Of a stretch of DNA of 64,000 nucleotides, positions 24,405 through 32,087 are shown piece by piece. A model generated the notes under the pieces. It searched no databases, was not told the origin of the DNA, and worked only from the letters and a program-made list of their open reading frames with translations. A program made the translations under genes and the position numbers. Source of the DNA: Kribbella amoyensis (GTDB taxonomy: Bacteria > Actinomycetota > Actinomycetes > Propionibacteriales > Kribbellaceae); the NCBI RefSeq assembly GCF_007828865.1, contig NZ_VIVK01000001.1:4340001-4404000 (forward strand), written 5' to 3'. The first letter of the stretch is position 1. Each line of letters begins with the position of its first letter.

Positions 24405-25832
24405 TCAGGCTCGCGTCGCGTCAACGCCAGGCAGGAGGACGGTGGCAGTCATCGCTGGGCCGTGGGTGCACGGGATCGGTACCCCGTGGCCGTGGGTGGT
24501 GTGGTGATTGGCGTGGCAGAGGCGGAGTTCGCCGCCGGCCTGGGTGACGAGGGTGGCGACCAGGGCGAGGCCGAGACCGGAGCCTGGACGGGTGCGGGCT
24601 TCGTCGGCTCGGGCGAAACGCTGGGTGGCGTTCGCGAGCAGGGCGGGCGGCATGCCTGGTCCCGCGTCGGTGACGGTGAGACGGGCCCAGCCTTGCTCGG
24701 GTTCGTCGACGGTCACCTCGTACGGCGCGGTGCCGTGGGTGGCCGCGTTGTCGAGGAGGTTGGTGAGGATCCTGTCGATCTCGAAGTCGGCGAGGGGTAC
24801 CTCCAGGTCGCCGGTCGGCAGCTTGACGGTGATCCGGCCGACGTCGCCCGGATCGGCGAGCCGTCGCTGGTTGACCACGCGGCCGGTCGCGTTGACGAGA
24901 TCGCCGGACCGTTGGCCCTTGCCGTCGAGGCTGCTGAGTTGCAGGAGTTGCTCGGCGAGGGCCGCGAGGCGATCGAGGTCGACCTTGAGCTCGGTGAGCG
25001 TGCGTTCGTGCTCTTCCAGCGTGCGCGGCTTGCGGAGGGCGAGCTGGATCCGGCTCGTCAGCAGGGTGATCGGGGTCCGGAGTTCGTGGCTGGCCTCGTT
25101 GACGAACTGGCGTTCCCGCTCCAGCGCGCCTTCGAGGGTGGCGAGCATGTCGTTGAACGTGTGCCCGAGCCGGGTGATCTCGTCGTCGCGATCGGGTGGG
25201 ACGTCGAGCCGCAGGTCGGCGGCGCCGCTCGCGATCTCGGCGGCGCGGCGGCGGTACCGCTCGACCGGGCGGAGTGCGGCCTTGGCCAGCCGGTCCCCGA
25301 CGAACGCGGTGACGACCAGGAGGCCGAGCCCCGCGAGCGTGAGTTGGAGGAGGAGTTCGCGCAAGGCCTCGTCACGGTGATCGCGGCGTACCCCGACGAG
25401 CAGGTACTGCGATGCCGACAGCTTGGCGACGTGGAGACGGTACGGCTCGTGGGAGACGGGCAGGAAGGCGCCCACGTCGAAGGTGTGCGGGGTGGTCCCG
25501 ACCTGGTCGAGTTGCTCCTGACCGACGAGGCTGTTCGTCCCGGCGGGGCCGCCGTGGTCGAGTACCGTCCCGTTCGCGTCGAGGATCTGCCAGGCCGCGC
25601 CGGTCGCTTCGGCCGCTGCCCGGTTGGACACCTGCCCGTCGGGTCGGACCAGGGGCTCCAGGGTTGTGCTCGCCTGCGTCAGTTCGGTGTCCAGGCTGCG
25701 GTCCAGGGCGTAGTCGACCCGCCAGTACACGAAGCCGCCGGCGGCGACGAGGACGACGAAGGTGGCCGCGGAGAACCCGGCGACCAGGCGGGCCCGGAGT
25801 GGCAGCCGCGACAGCCGGGCCCGCACGCTCAT
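24405..25832 (-). CDS. two-component sensor histidine kinase
   Basis: A 475-residue membrane kinase. A first membrane helix lies near residues 14-36 and a second near 165-182, flanking an extracytoplasmic sensor domain of about 120 residues. HAMP follows (LRPVERYRRRAAEIASG), then HisKA with the phospho-His in FVNEASHELRTPITLL (about residue 252), and HATPase_c with N box LTNLLDNAATHG and G boxes TDAGPGMP and GSGLGLAL. The tail is His-rich (HANHHTTHGHG), an unusual feature that might bind metal. The ATG overlaps the response regulator stop by 4 nt (ATGA). It forms an operon PAP2 - regulator - kinase. Confidence 0.95.
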   Translation of the reverse strand: MSVRARLSRLPLRARLVAGFSAATFVVLVAAGGFVYWRVDYALDRSLDTELTQASTTLEPLVRPDGQVSNRAAAEATGAAWQILDANGTVLDHGGPAGTNSLVGQEQLDQVGTTPHTFDVGAFLPVSHEPYRLHVAKLSASQYLLVGVRRDHRDEALRELLLQLTLAGLGLLVVTAFVGDRLAKAALRPVERYRRRAAEIASGAADLRLDVPPDRDDEITRLGHTFNDMLATLEGALERERQFVNEASHELRTPITLLTSRIQLALRKPRTLEEHERTLTELKVDLDRLAALAEQLLQLSSLDGKGQRSGDLVNATGRVVNQRRLADPGDVGRITVKLPTGDLEVPLADFEIDRILTNLLDNAATHGTAPYEVTVDEPEQGWARLTVTDAGPGMPPALLANATQRFARADEARTRPGSGLGLALVATLVTQAGGELRLCHANHHTTHGHGVPIPCTHGPAMTATVLLPGVDATRA

Positions 25833-26509
25833 CGGATCCCGGTCTCGAGGCGGTACCCGGTGCCGCGCAGCGTGGTGATCGTGTCGGCGCCGAACGGTCT
25901 GTCGATCTTGGCCCGGATGGCGGCGAGGTGGACGTCGATCACGTTGCTGCGCAGATCGGTCTCACCGTCCCACACCTCGTCGAGGATGGTGAGCCGCGTG
26001 ACGACCTGGCCCGCGTGCGACGCCAGCAGGTACAGGATGTCGAACTCGCGGGTGGACAAGTTGATGTCCACTCCACCCCGCGACACCCGGCGCGCCACCG
26101 GGTCCACGACCAGGTCGCCGACCTGCGCGGGGGACTCCCTGCCGAAGGCGTTGCGGCGGTAGAGCGCGCGGAGCCGGGCCAGCAACTCGTCGAGGTCGAA
26201 GGGCTTCGGCAGGTAGTCGTCGGCGCCCGCATCGAGGCCGTCGATCCGGTCCCGCACGTCACCGCGCGCGGTCAGCATCAGGATCGGTACGGCGATCCCG
26301 AGGCCCCGCCACTGCCGGGCGACGCTGACTCCGTCCATGCCGGGGAGCATCCAGTCGAGCAGCACCACGTCGTACGCCGTGTCGACGAGCAGCCGGTCGT
26401 ACGCGGCGCGGCCGTCGTTGACCACCTCGACCTGCCACCCGGCTTCCTCGAGGGTCTCCCGGAGCAACGCGGCCAGCCGGACGTCGTCCTCCGCGACCAG
26501 GACCCGCAT
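25829..26509 (-). CDS. OmpR/PhoB family response regulator
   Basis: A 226-residue regulator with an N-terminal receiver domain: acidic pocket EDD (residues 6-8), phospho-acceptor Asp in VVLLDWMLPGMDG (about residue 51), and Lys in YLPKPFDLDEL. The C-terminal winged helix has LSTREFDILYLLA and VDVHLAAIRAKI, ending RGTGYRLE. OmpR-type regulators bind direct repeats with 11-bp steps; such a pattern is found upstream of this operon at 27236-27278. The gene lies 55 bp after the PAP2 gene and overlaps the kinase gene. Confidence 0.95.
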   Translation of the reverse strand: MRVLVAEDDVRLAALLRETLEEAGWQVEVVNDGRAAYDRLLVDTAYDVVLLDWMLPGMDGVSVARQWRGLGIAVPILMLTARGDVRDRIDGLDAGADDYLPKPFDLDELLARLRALYRRNAFGRESPAQVGDLVVDPVARRVSRGGVDINLSTREFDILYLLASHAGQVVTRLTILDEVWDGETDLRSNVIDVHLAAIRAKIDRPFGADTITTLRGTGYRLETGIR

Positions 26510-26564
26510 CGACCACTCCCTTCGCCACTACTCAACGTAGTACCCGTGCGAGCGACCCGTCCGG

Positions 26565-27179
26565 TCAGAGCGCCGTGACCAGGACGCGTACCCGGGTCCG
26601 CTCCAGCAACTCCACCACGTGTCTGGCGAGTGGACGGACGAGGGCGTAGGACACCAGGACGACTCCCGCTCCCACGAGCAGACCGACGGCCACGTCGAGG
26701 GGGAAGTGCGCTCCGACGTACACACGGGTCCACGCCATCAGTACCGCGAGCGCCGCGGTGATCAGGCCGAGTACGCGGTGCGCTATCCAGATCCCGGCCG
26801 CGACCGCGCCTGCCATCACGGCGTGGTCGCTCGGGAACGAGTAGTCGCTGCTCCGAGAGACCAAGACCAGCGAGTGCGGCAACACCGTGTACGGGCGCGG
26901 CTCGGCGAAGGCGGCGACCAGGTACTGGTTGATCCCGATCGCCAGCAGCATCCCGATCGGCGCCCAGAGAGCCGCGGCGACCCGGCGGAGGTCGCCGTCC
27001 CCGCGGGCGAGCCACCACGACAACAGCAGCAGGCCGGCGAACGCACCCACGCCGAGCTGGGCGTACACGCGGGCGGGGGTGTGCAGCCACGGAGTGATCC
27101 GCGCCAGGTGGTTCACGGCCCCGAACCAATCCTCCTGGCTCTGATCCCACACCACTGATCCACCGCTCACGCGCACCAC
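26565..27179 (-). CDS. PAP2 family phosphatase, BcrC-like (probable undecaprenyl-diphosphatase)
   Basis: A 204-residue integral membrane protein with about five or six helices. The three PAP2 motifs are FAEPRPYTVLPHS (motif 1), YSFPSDHAVM (motif 2, with the FPSDHA form typical of BcrC) and TRVYVGAHFPLDV (motif 3). BcrC-type enzymes remove a phosphate from undecaprenyl diphosphate outside the membrane, which recycles the cell-wall lipid carrier and gives bacitracin resistance. The start is uncertain: several GTG codons lie between 27179 and 27150. First gene of the operon with the response regulator and kinase. Confidence 0.85.
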   Translation of the reverse strand: MVRVSGGSVVWDQSQEDWFGAVNHLARITPWLHTPARVYAQLGVGAFAGLLLLSWWLARGDGDLRRVAAALWAPIGMLLAIGINQYLVAAFAEPRPYTVLPHSLVLVSRSSDYSFPSDHAVMAGAVAAGIWIAHRVLGLITAALAVLMAWTRVYVGAHFPLDVAVGLLVGAGVVLVSYALVRPLARHVVELLERTRVRVLVTAL

Positions 27180-27220
27180 CGGGTCGTCGTCGCGCAGGCC
27201 GGGTCACCCGCGTCTCGTCG

Positions 27221-27226
27221 ACCGTA
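27221..27226 (-). promoter_or_regulatory. -10 element for the PAP2-regulator-kinase operon
   Basis: TACGGT on the minus strand. It is 9 bp from the edge of the symmetric repeat (27236-27278), the same distance as the plus-strand hexamer on the other side. Predicted start near 27213. Confidence 0.4.
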
Positions 27227-27235
27227 GGCAGGGCT

Positions 27236-27278
27236 CCATGAAGCCTCGATGAAGGCGGCCTTCATCCGCTCTTCACGG
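27236..27278. promoter_or_regulatory. symmetric 43-bp operator: two pairs of 11-bp-spaced repeats, head to head
   Basis: ATGAAG occurs at 27238 and 27249, and its complement (TTCATC, TTCACG) at 27261 and 27272; each pair is 11 bp apart. The two 21-bp arms (27236-27256 and 27258-27278) match at 16 of 21 positions when inverted, with a perfect 9-bp core (GATGAAGGC/GCCTTCATC) around one G. This is the geometry bound by OmpR/PhoB regulators. It lies midway between the divergent PAP2 operon and the DedA gene. Confidence 0.65.
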
Positions 27279-27287
27279 AGTGCACGC

Positions 27288-27293
27288 CACCCT
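27288..27293 (+). promoter_or_regulatory. -10 element for the leader peptide/DedA transcript
   Basis: CACCCT, 7 nt before ATG 27301 and 9 bp from the operator edge. It is weaker than TANNNT but has the same spacing as the other leaderless starts. Confidence 0.4.
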
Positions 27294-27300
27294 TGCCACT

Positions 27301-27381
27301 ATGAAACCTGCTCCCCGCAGTGCCTCCGACCGGGCCTCTGATCGTGCCTCTGATCGCGCCTCTGATCGCGCACAGCCATGA
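27301..27381 (+). CDS. 26-residue leader peptide with four ASDR repeats
   Basis: ATG 27301 opens a 26-codon frame that begins MKPAPRS, then has ASDR four times in tandem, and ends AQP. Its TGA overlaps the DedA ATG as ATGA (27378-27381). The repeat is encoded by nearly identical GCCTCTGATCGY units. It has a leaderless-type -10 upstream. It could be a coupling or attenuation peptide, or simply a tandem duplication that raises translation of DedA. It is not known to me as a family. Confidence 0.5.
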   Translation: MKPAPRSASDRASDRASDRASDRAQP

Positions 27382-27992
27382 CCCGGCTCACCGACTGGTT
27401 GCTGGGGCTGGACGGCCTGCCCGTGTACGCACTGGTGGGGCTACTCGTTTTCGCGGAGGACGCGTTGTTCGTCGGGTTCGTCCTGCCCGGTGAGACCGCT
27501 GCCGTGCTCGGTGGGGTGGCGGCGAGCCTCGGTCACGTGTCGCTGCCGGGGATCCTGCTCGTCGTGATCTTCGCCGCGATCCTCGGCGACACCGTCGGGT
27601 ACGAACTTGGCCGGACCTTCGGGCCGAAGTTGCTGGGCAGCAGGTTCCTGGTCCGCCGGGCCGATCGTCTCGACGCCGCTCGGAAGCAACTCGCCGAGCG
27701 CGGCGGTACGGCCGTGTTCTTCGGGCGCTTCGTCGCGTTCTTCCGAGCCACCATGCCCGCTCTCGCTGGGCTGTCTCGCATGCACTACCCGAAGTTCCTG
27801 GCGTACAACGCGGCCGGCGGGGCGGTCTGGGGTACGGCCGTCGTCCTCATCGGCTACCTGGCCGGCAACTCGTACGCCCAGATCGAGAAAACCTTCGGCC
27901 GAGCGACCGCCCTGATCGCACTCGCCGTGGTCCTCGCCGCCGTCGTCACCTGGCGAATCCGCCGCCGCAGAACAGACCGAGCCAGGCAATGA
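27378..27992 (+). CDS. DedA family membrane protein
   Basis: A 204-residue polytopic protein with the DedA/VTT fold. Signature pieces are FAEDALFVGFVLPGETAAVLGG, GDTVGYELGRTFG, and FFGRFVAFFRATMPALAGLSRM (the conserved Phe-x-Arg-Phe and Arg/Pro/Gly segment). Recent work on this family shows that some members move undecaprenyl phosphate across the membrane. The adjacent BcrC-like phosphatase makes that same lipid, so the two may work in sequence. ATG 27378 has no ribosome binding site of its own; translation is probably coupled to the ASDR leader peptide. Confidence 0.9.
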   Translation: MTRLTDWLLGLDGLPVYALVGLLVFAEDALFVGFVLPGETAAVLGGVAASLGHVSLPGILLVVIFAAILGDTVGYELGRTFGPKLLGSRFLVRRADRLDAARKQLAERGGTAVFFGRFVAFFRATMPALAGLSRMHYPKFLAYNAAGGAVWGTAVVLIGYLAGNSYAQIEKTFGRATALIALAVVLAAVVTWRIRRRRTDRARQ

Positions 27993-28061
27993 TGATGAGC
28001 TCATGGTGCGCACAACTCGGTGTGTCTGCTGACTGGGCTGGGATCGGGGTCGGCTCCTCGG

Positions 28062-28625
28062 CTACCGCGTGGTCGTTCGGGTCGACTCGAGGAAGGTTCG
28101 GATCGCGTTGTCGGCTGAGGCGCGGTCGCTGGCGTCGTTGCCGGTGATGGCGAGTTCGAACAGCAGGCCGCGGGCGAGCGCGAGAGTCATGTGCGCCAGT
28201 TGAGCCGCTTCCGCCTCGTCGTGGCCGGCCCGGACGAAGAGCGTGGTCAGGACGGTCTTCCACTCCTCGATCCATTGCTTCAGCAGGACGGCCCACGGTT
28301 TGCCGTGCATCGCGGCGGCTGCGACCTCGAAGAACAGCGGGCCGAACACCGAGGCTTCGTCGGCGATCCGATGCCAGAACGAGTACGCCACGGTGTACGG
28401 GTCGGCTGCGGACTCGAGCAGGCCGGCCAGCGTTCGCTTCTGTTCGCCCCAGGTCACGGCGACGACGGCCTCCAGGAGTCCGTCTCGGGAGCCGAAGTGG
28501 TAGATCAGCATGCGATGACTGCTGCCGACGCCGGCCGCGATGGTGCGCAGACTGGTGTCCCCGACACCGTTGACGGCGAACCAGGCGACCACGCGTTCCA
28601 GCAGCGCGTCCCGGCCGCCGGTCAT
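28062..28625 (-). CDS. TetR family transcriptional regulator
   Basis: A 187-residue regulator. The N-terminal HTH reads TSLRTIAAGVGSSHRMLIYHFGSRDGLLEAV (about residues 24-54). The C-terminal domain is TetR_C-like. It starts with ATG 28625, overlapping the stop of the upstream hydroxylase as ATGA, so it is the second gene of that operon. A palindrome at 30138-30153 before the hydroxylase gene is its likely binding site. The ligand is probably the hydroxylase substrate. Confidence 0.9.
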   Translation of the reverse strand: MTGGRDALLERVVAWFAVNGVGDTSLRTIAAGVGSSHRMLIYHFGSRDGLLEAVVAVTWGEQKRTLAGLLESAADPYTVAYSFWHRIADEASVFGPLFFEVAAAAMHGKPWAVLLKQWIEEWKTVLTTLFVRAGHDEAEAAQLAHMTLALARGLLFELAITGNDASDRASADNAIRTFLESTRTTTR

Positions 28626-30112
28626 CGGATCCGGGCCGGTTCGTTGATCGAGGCAACCACGCGGCGGACCTCGGCGAGGTCGGTCCCGCGAGAGGCGAGG
28701 TAGCCGTCCGGGCGGATCAGGACGTACCCCTGGCGCAGACCGTAGCGGGCCCGCGTCGTACCGGCCGGGTCCGTCTCGTCGTCGATCCGCACCACCACCG
28801 TCCCGGGTTCGTCGAGACGTTCACCCTGCGCGGTATCGAAGTGGAGCAGCGTGAGGTGGTCGACGCCGAGACGGTCGTGGACGGTTCCTTCGGCGAGGGC
28901 GGCGTCCGGTGCGCGGTCGCCGATCTCGGGACCCGGGCTGAACGGTCGCCGGCGCCCGGTGCGATAGCTGAGGTCGAGTTGCGAGTTCTGCAGACTCGCC
29001 TGCCGCGCGGCCCCCGGCACCCGAGCTCCGAACCGGAGCATCGCGTCCCGGAGCGACCGGGCGATCGGGTTCCGCAGGGCGTACAGCTGCCGTCGGCGCT
29101 CGACGTCGCGGATGGTGGCGGCCGCGACCGGGTGACGTTCTGCCTCGTACCCGTCGAGCAGGCGGTCCGACGCGCCCTGCTCGACACGGGCCAATCGCCA
29201 GGCCAGGTTGACCGCGTCCTGGATCCCGAGGTTCATGCCCTGCCCGCCGAACGGTGGGAACACGTGCGCCGCATCCCCGGCGAGGAAGGCCCGGCCACGA
29301 CGGTACTCGGCGGCCAGGCACACCCGGGTACGGAAGATCGAGGTCCACGGCACGTCGGCGATCCGGGTCCGGCTGGGACCGCGTTCGTCGAGGAGTTGCT
29401 GCAGTACGGCGATGCTCGGCTCAGGGAGTTCCTCGGTCTGCGCCGCGTCGGTCATGTCGACGAAGATCCGCCAGAGCTCGACCGGACCGGGCAGCCGCAT
29501 CAGCATCAGCGGGCCCGCGGGACCCAGCCACATCGCGCTGTCCCGGAACGGCGGTGCCGCGTCCAGGACGACGTCGGCGAGGTAGTACGTCTCCCCGGTC
29601 GCCCCGCCGTCGAGCGCGATCTCGAGCTCGGTGCGTACCCGGCTGCGGGAGCCGTCCGCGCCGACCAGCCAGCTCGCTTCCAGGGGCCGGCCGTCGGCGA
29701 GTTGCACGCCGACGCGATCGTCGTACTGGACGACGGTCCGCACCTCCGCGCCGTACTCGACCTCGACGCCGACCTCGCGCAGACGGCCCCGGAGAATCTC
29801 CTCGAGCCCGGACTGCGGGAGGACGTACGTGTACGGATAGGGGCTCTGCGGCGGTACCCAGCTCAGCCGGGAGAGCTCCGCGTCGCCGCGCATGATCGAC
29901 GCGCCGGAGAGCCGGTACGCGACCCGCTCGACCTCGTCGGCCAGGCCGAGACCGGCCAGCAGCTCCATCGATCGAGCCTGCAGCCCGAGTGCCCGGGAGC
30001 TGCCGCTCGACTGCGGACGCCGCTCCAGTACTCGGCAGGGCACGCCGTTGGCGGCGAGGGTCAACGCCGTCACCATCCCTGTCGGACCCGCTCCGGCCAC
30101 GAGAACGCTCAC
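28622..30112 (-). CDS. FAD-dependent aromatic hydroxylase (PheA/TfdB-type monooxygenase)
   Basis: A 496-residue flavoprotein. It has the GxGxxG fold LVAGAGPTGMVTALTLA at the N terminus, the DG motif VGADGSRSRVR near residue 158, and the GD motif GDAAHVFPPFGGQGMNLGIQDA near 280. The C-terminal thioredoxin-like part includes LIRPDGYLASRG. This is the class that hydroxylates phenols, polyketides or antibiotics (for example rifampicin monooxygenase relatives). GTG 30112 is chosen because GGAGGTG lies 6 nt upstream. Operon with the TetR gene. Substrate not predictable. Confidence 0.9.
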   Translation of the reverse strand: MSVLVAGAGPTGMVTALTLAANGVPCRVLERRPQSSGSSRALGLQARSMELLAGLGLADEVERVAYRLSGASIMRGDAELSRLSWVPPQSPYPYTYVLPQSGLEEILRGRLREVGVEVEYGAEVRTVVQYDDRVGVQLADGRPLEASWLVGADGSRSRVRTELEIALDGGATGETYYLADVVLDAAPPFRDSAMWLGPAGPLMLMRLPGPVELWRIFVDMTDAAQTEELPEPSIAVLQQLLDERGPSRTRIADVPWTSIFRTRVCLAAEYRRGRAFLAGDAAHVFPPFGGQGMNLGIQDAVNLAWRLARVEQGASDRLLDGYEAERHPVAAATIRDVERRRQLYALRNPIARSLRDAMLRFGARVPGAARQASLQNSQLDLSYRTGRRRPFSPGPEIGDRAPDAALAEGTVHDRLGVDHLTLLHFDTAQGERLDEPGTVVVRIDDETDPAGTTRARYGLRQGYVLIRPDGYLASRGTDLAEVRRVVASINEPARIR

Positions 30113-30137
30113 CGCGAACACCTCCGGGATCTGTGCA

Positions 30138-30153
30138 TGTTCCAAATGGTACA
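30138..30153. promoter_or_regulatory. inverted repeat upstream of the hydroxylase-tetR operon
   Basis: TGTTCCAAATGGTACA: arms TGTnCCA and TGGnACA around AA, 14 of 16 positions symmetric. It lies 26 bp upstream of GTG 30112 and 77 bp before the divergent DUF899 gene. TACCAT on the minus strand overlaps it. Confidence 0.5.
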
Positions 30154-30229
30154 CACCCGGTGGTTGGCCCGCCGGGACGCGATGCTTGGTCCGTCGGCAC
30201 CGGCCGACCCGAGTTCGTGGATGGGGAGC

Positions 30230-30907
30230 ATGACTGAACAATCCGGCGCACGGCCGCCCGTGGTCAGCCGAGCGGAGTGGGAGCGCGCGCGGGCCGAACT
30301 GCTGGCGCACGAGAAGGCGCTGACCAAGCTGAAGGACGCCGTCAGTGCCCGGCGACGGCGGCTGCCGATGGTCCGCGTGGAGACCGGCTACCGGTTCGAC
30401 AGCGAGCAGGGCGAAGTGGGGCTGCTGGACCTGTTCGAGGGCAGGCGCCAGCTGATCGTCCAGCACTTCATGTTCGGCACCGACTGGGAAGCGGGGTGCG
30501 ACGGCTGCTCGATGATGGCCGACCACATCGGGCCCTTGTCGCACCTGCACACGCGCGACACGTCGTTCGTGCTGGCGTCGCGGGCCCCGCTGAGTTCGCT
30601 GCTGCCGTTCCGGAAGCGGATGGGCTGGTCGCTGCCGTGGGTGTCGTCCGGGCGGAGCACGTTCAACGAGGACTTCGGGGTCACGGTCGACGGCGAGGAG
30701 ATCCAGGGCATCAGCGTCTTCCTCCGCGACGGCGAGGAGATCTTCCACACCTGGACGACGTACGCGCGGGGCGAGGAGCCGTTCATGGTGGTCTTCGACC
30801 TGCTCGACCTCACGCCGTACGGGCGTCAGGAGAACTGGGAGGACTCGCCGGAAGGCTGGCCACAGACCCCTCCGTACGAGTGGATGCGGCTGCACGACTC
30901 CTACTGA
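30230..30907 (+). CDS. DUF899 (thioredoxin-like) family protein
   Basis: A 225-residue protein. Family signatures are LLAHEKALTKLKDAVSARRRRLPMV, YRFDSEQGEVGLLDLFEGRRQLIVQHFMFG, and the CDGCSMMADHIG segment with a Cys-x-x-Cys pair near residue 88. The fold is thioredoxin-like and the biochemical role is unknown; the Cys pair suggests a redox task. ATG 30230 is preferred but the GGGGAG sequence is only 1 nt away; ATG 30221 is an alternative. It is divergent from the FAD hydroxylase and may share its regulator. Confidence 0.88.
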   Translation: MTEQSGARPPVVSRAEWERARAELLAHEKALTKLKDAVSARRRRLPMVRVETGYRFDSEQGEVGLLDLFEGRRQLIVQHFMFGTDWEAGCDGCSMMADHIGPLSHLHTRDTSFVLASRAPLSSLLPFRKRMGWSLPWVSSGRSTFNEDFGVTVDGEEIQGISVFLRDGEEIFHTWTTYARGEEPFMVVFDLLDLTPYGRQENWEDSPEGWPQTPPYEWMRLHDSY

Positions 30908-30989
30908 GGGCGTCCGTCGGGGCATGTCGAAGCTGCTGAGTCGGCTCCGACGTCGCTTCTGGCAGGGCAGCTGAACAGAGGTGGAGAGC

Positions 30990-32087
30990 ATGGGTGACCT
31001 GCAGGACCGGATTCAGCAACACATCGACCTGCTGGTCGGTACGGGCGCGGAGTCCGGGCTGCAGGTCGCCGTCTATCGGGACGGCACGCTGATCGTCGAC
31101 GCGGTGTCCGGCGCGGCCGACCCGACGCGGCCGCTCGGTTCCGGTACGCCGGTCCTCAGCTTCTCCACCGGCAAGAACGTCACGGCCACGCTCGCGCAGC
31201 TGCTGGTCTCCCGGGGGTACGTCCAGCTCGACAGCCCGATCACGGAGCTGTGGCCCGAGTTCGGTGCGTACGGCAAGGAAACGGCGACGCTTCGGCACGT
31301 GCTGACCCACACGGCCGGCCTTCCGTCGATGCCGCGCGAGATCACGCCGAGAGAGCTTCCGGACTGGTCCAGGGTCTGTGCTGCCCTGGCCGCTGCCCGG
31401 CCCCGTTGGCGACCTGGTGCCGAGCTGGGGTACCACTCGTACACGTTCGGGTATCTCGTCGGGGAGCTCGCTCGTCGCGCGACCGGGCGGACCATGGGGG
31501 AGTTGCTGCGGGAGTGGATCACCGTGCCGCTCGGAATCGACGGGGAGCTCTACTTCGGCGTACCGGACGAGTCGTTGCCGGAGTTGGCGCACTTGGAGCA
31601 GGACGCGTCGCAATGGCCGGCCGGCTCGGAGGACGGTGACGCGGTACTGGCGCCTTGGGAGAGCGGGCCGAGTGCCGAGTTCGGCAACGACGGCGAGATC
31701 CTGCGGGCCGACATCCCGTCGGTGTGTAGTGCCACGGCCCACGGATTGGCTGCGATGTTCAACGCGGTCCTGCAAGGCGAACTGGTGGACCCCGCGCCGC
31801 TTTCCGCGGTGGCGTTCGAAGGTGTGGATCAGGTGTTCGGCACGCCGGCACGGATGGGGCTGGGCTTCCCGCTCGGCCGGATCGGCGCCCCGGCCGAGGA
31901 GAAGTCCGTCGCGTTCGGGTGGCCGGGCGGCGGTGGGAGTTACGCGTACGCGGACCCGGCCGGCGGAATCGCCTTCGCATTGACGAAAACCCAGCTCGTC
32001 CCGAACTTCGACACCGCGCTGTCGGTCACCGCCATCGTGGCCGACGAGACCCGCCACGGACGTCAGTTCAGGGAAGCTCCGAAATAG
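30990..32087 (+). CDS. serine hydrolase, beta-lactamase/esterase (class C-like) family
   Basis: A 365-residue protein. The catalytic Ser is in FSTGKN (S-x-x-K, about residue 56). The second motif is Tyr in GYHSYTFGYLVGELA (about residue 150), and the third is GWPGGGGSYAYADP near 312, where class C has KTG. These are serine esterases or D-aminopeptidase-like enzymes (EstB type). No signal peptide is seen, so it is probably cytoplasmic. ATG 30990 has AGAGG about 8 nt upstream; GTG 30981 is an alternative. The end overlaps the convergent protease by 25 bp. Confidence 0.9.
   Translation: MGDLQDRIQQHIDLLVGTGAESGLQVAVYRDGTLIVDAVSGAADPTRPLGSGTPVLSFSTGKNVTATLAQLLVSRGYVQLDSPITELWPEFGAYGKETATLRHVLTHTAGLPSMPREITPRELPDWSRVCAALAAARPRWRPGAELGYHSYTFGYLVGELARRATGRTMGELLREWITVPLGIDGELYFGVPDESLPELAHLEQDASQWPAGSEDGDAVLAPWESGPSAEFGNDGEILRADIPSVCSATAHGLAAMFNAVLQGELVDPAPLSAVAFEGVDQVFGTPARMGLGFPLGRIGAPAEEKSVAFGWPGGGGSYAYADPAGGIAFALTKTQLVPNFDTALSVTAIVADETRHGRQFREAPK

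Noticed and set aside
28841..30229. Plus-strand open frame opposite the FAD hydroxylase, ahead of the DUF899 gene
   Set aside because: Only the part from 30230 on looks like a protein (DUF899). The rest is antisense to a gene with clear flavin motifs.
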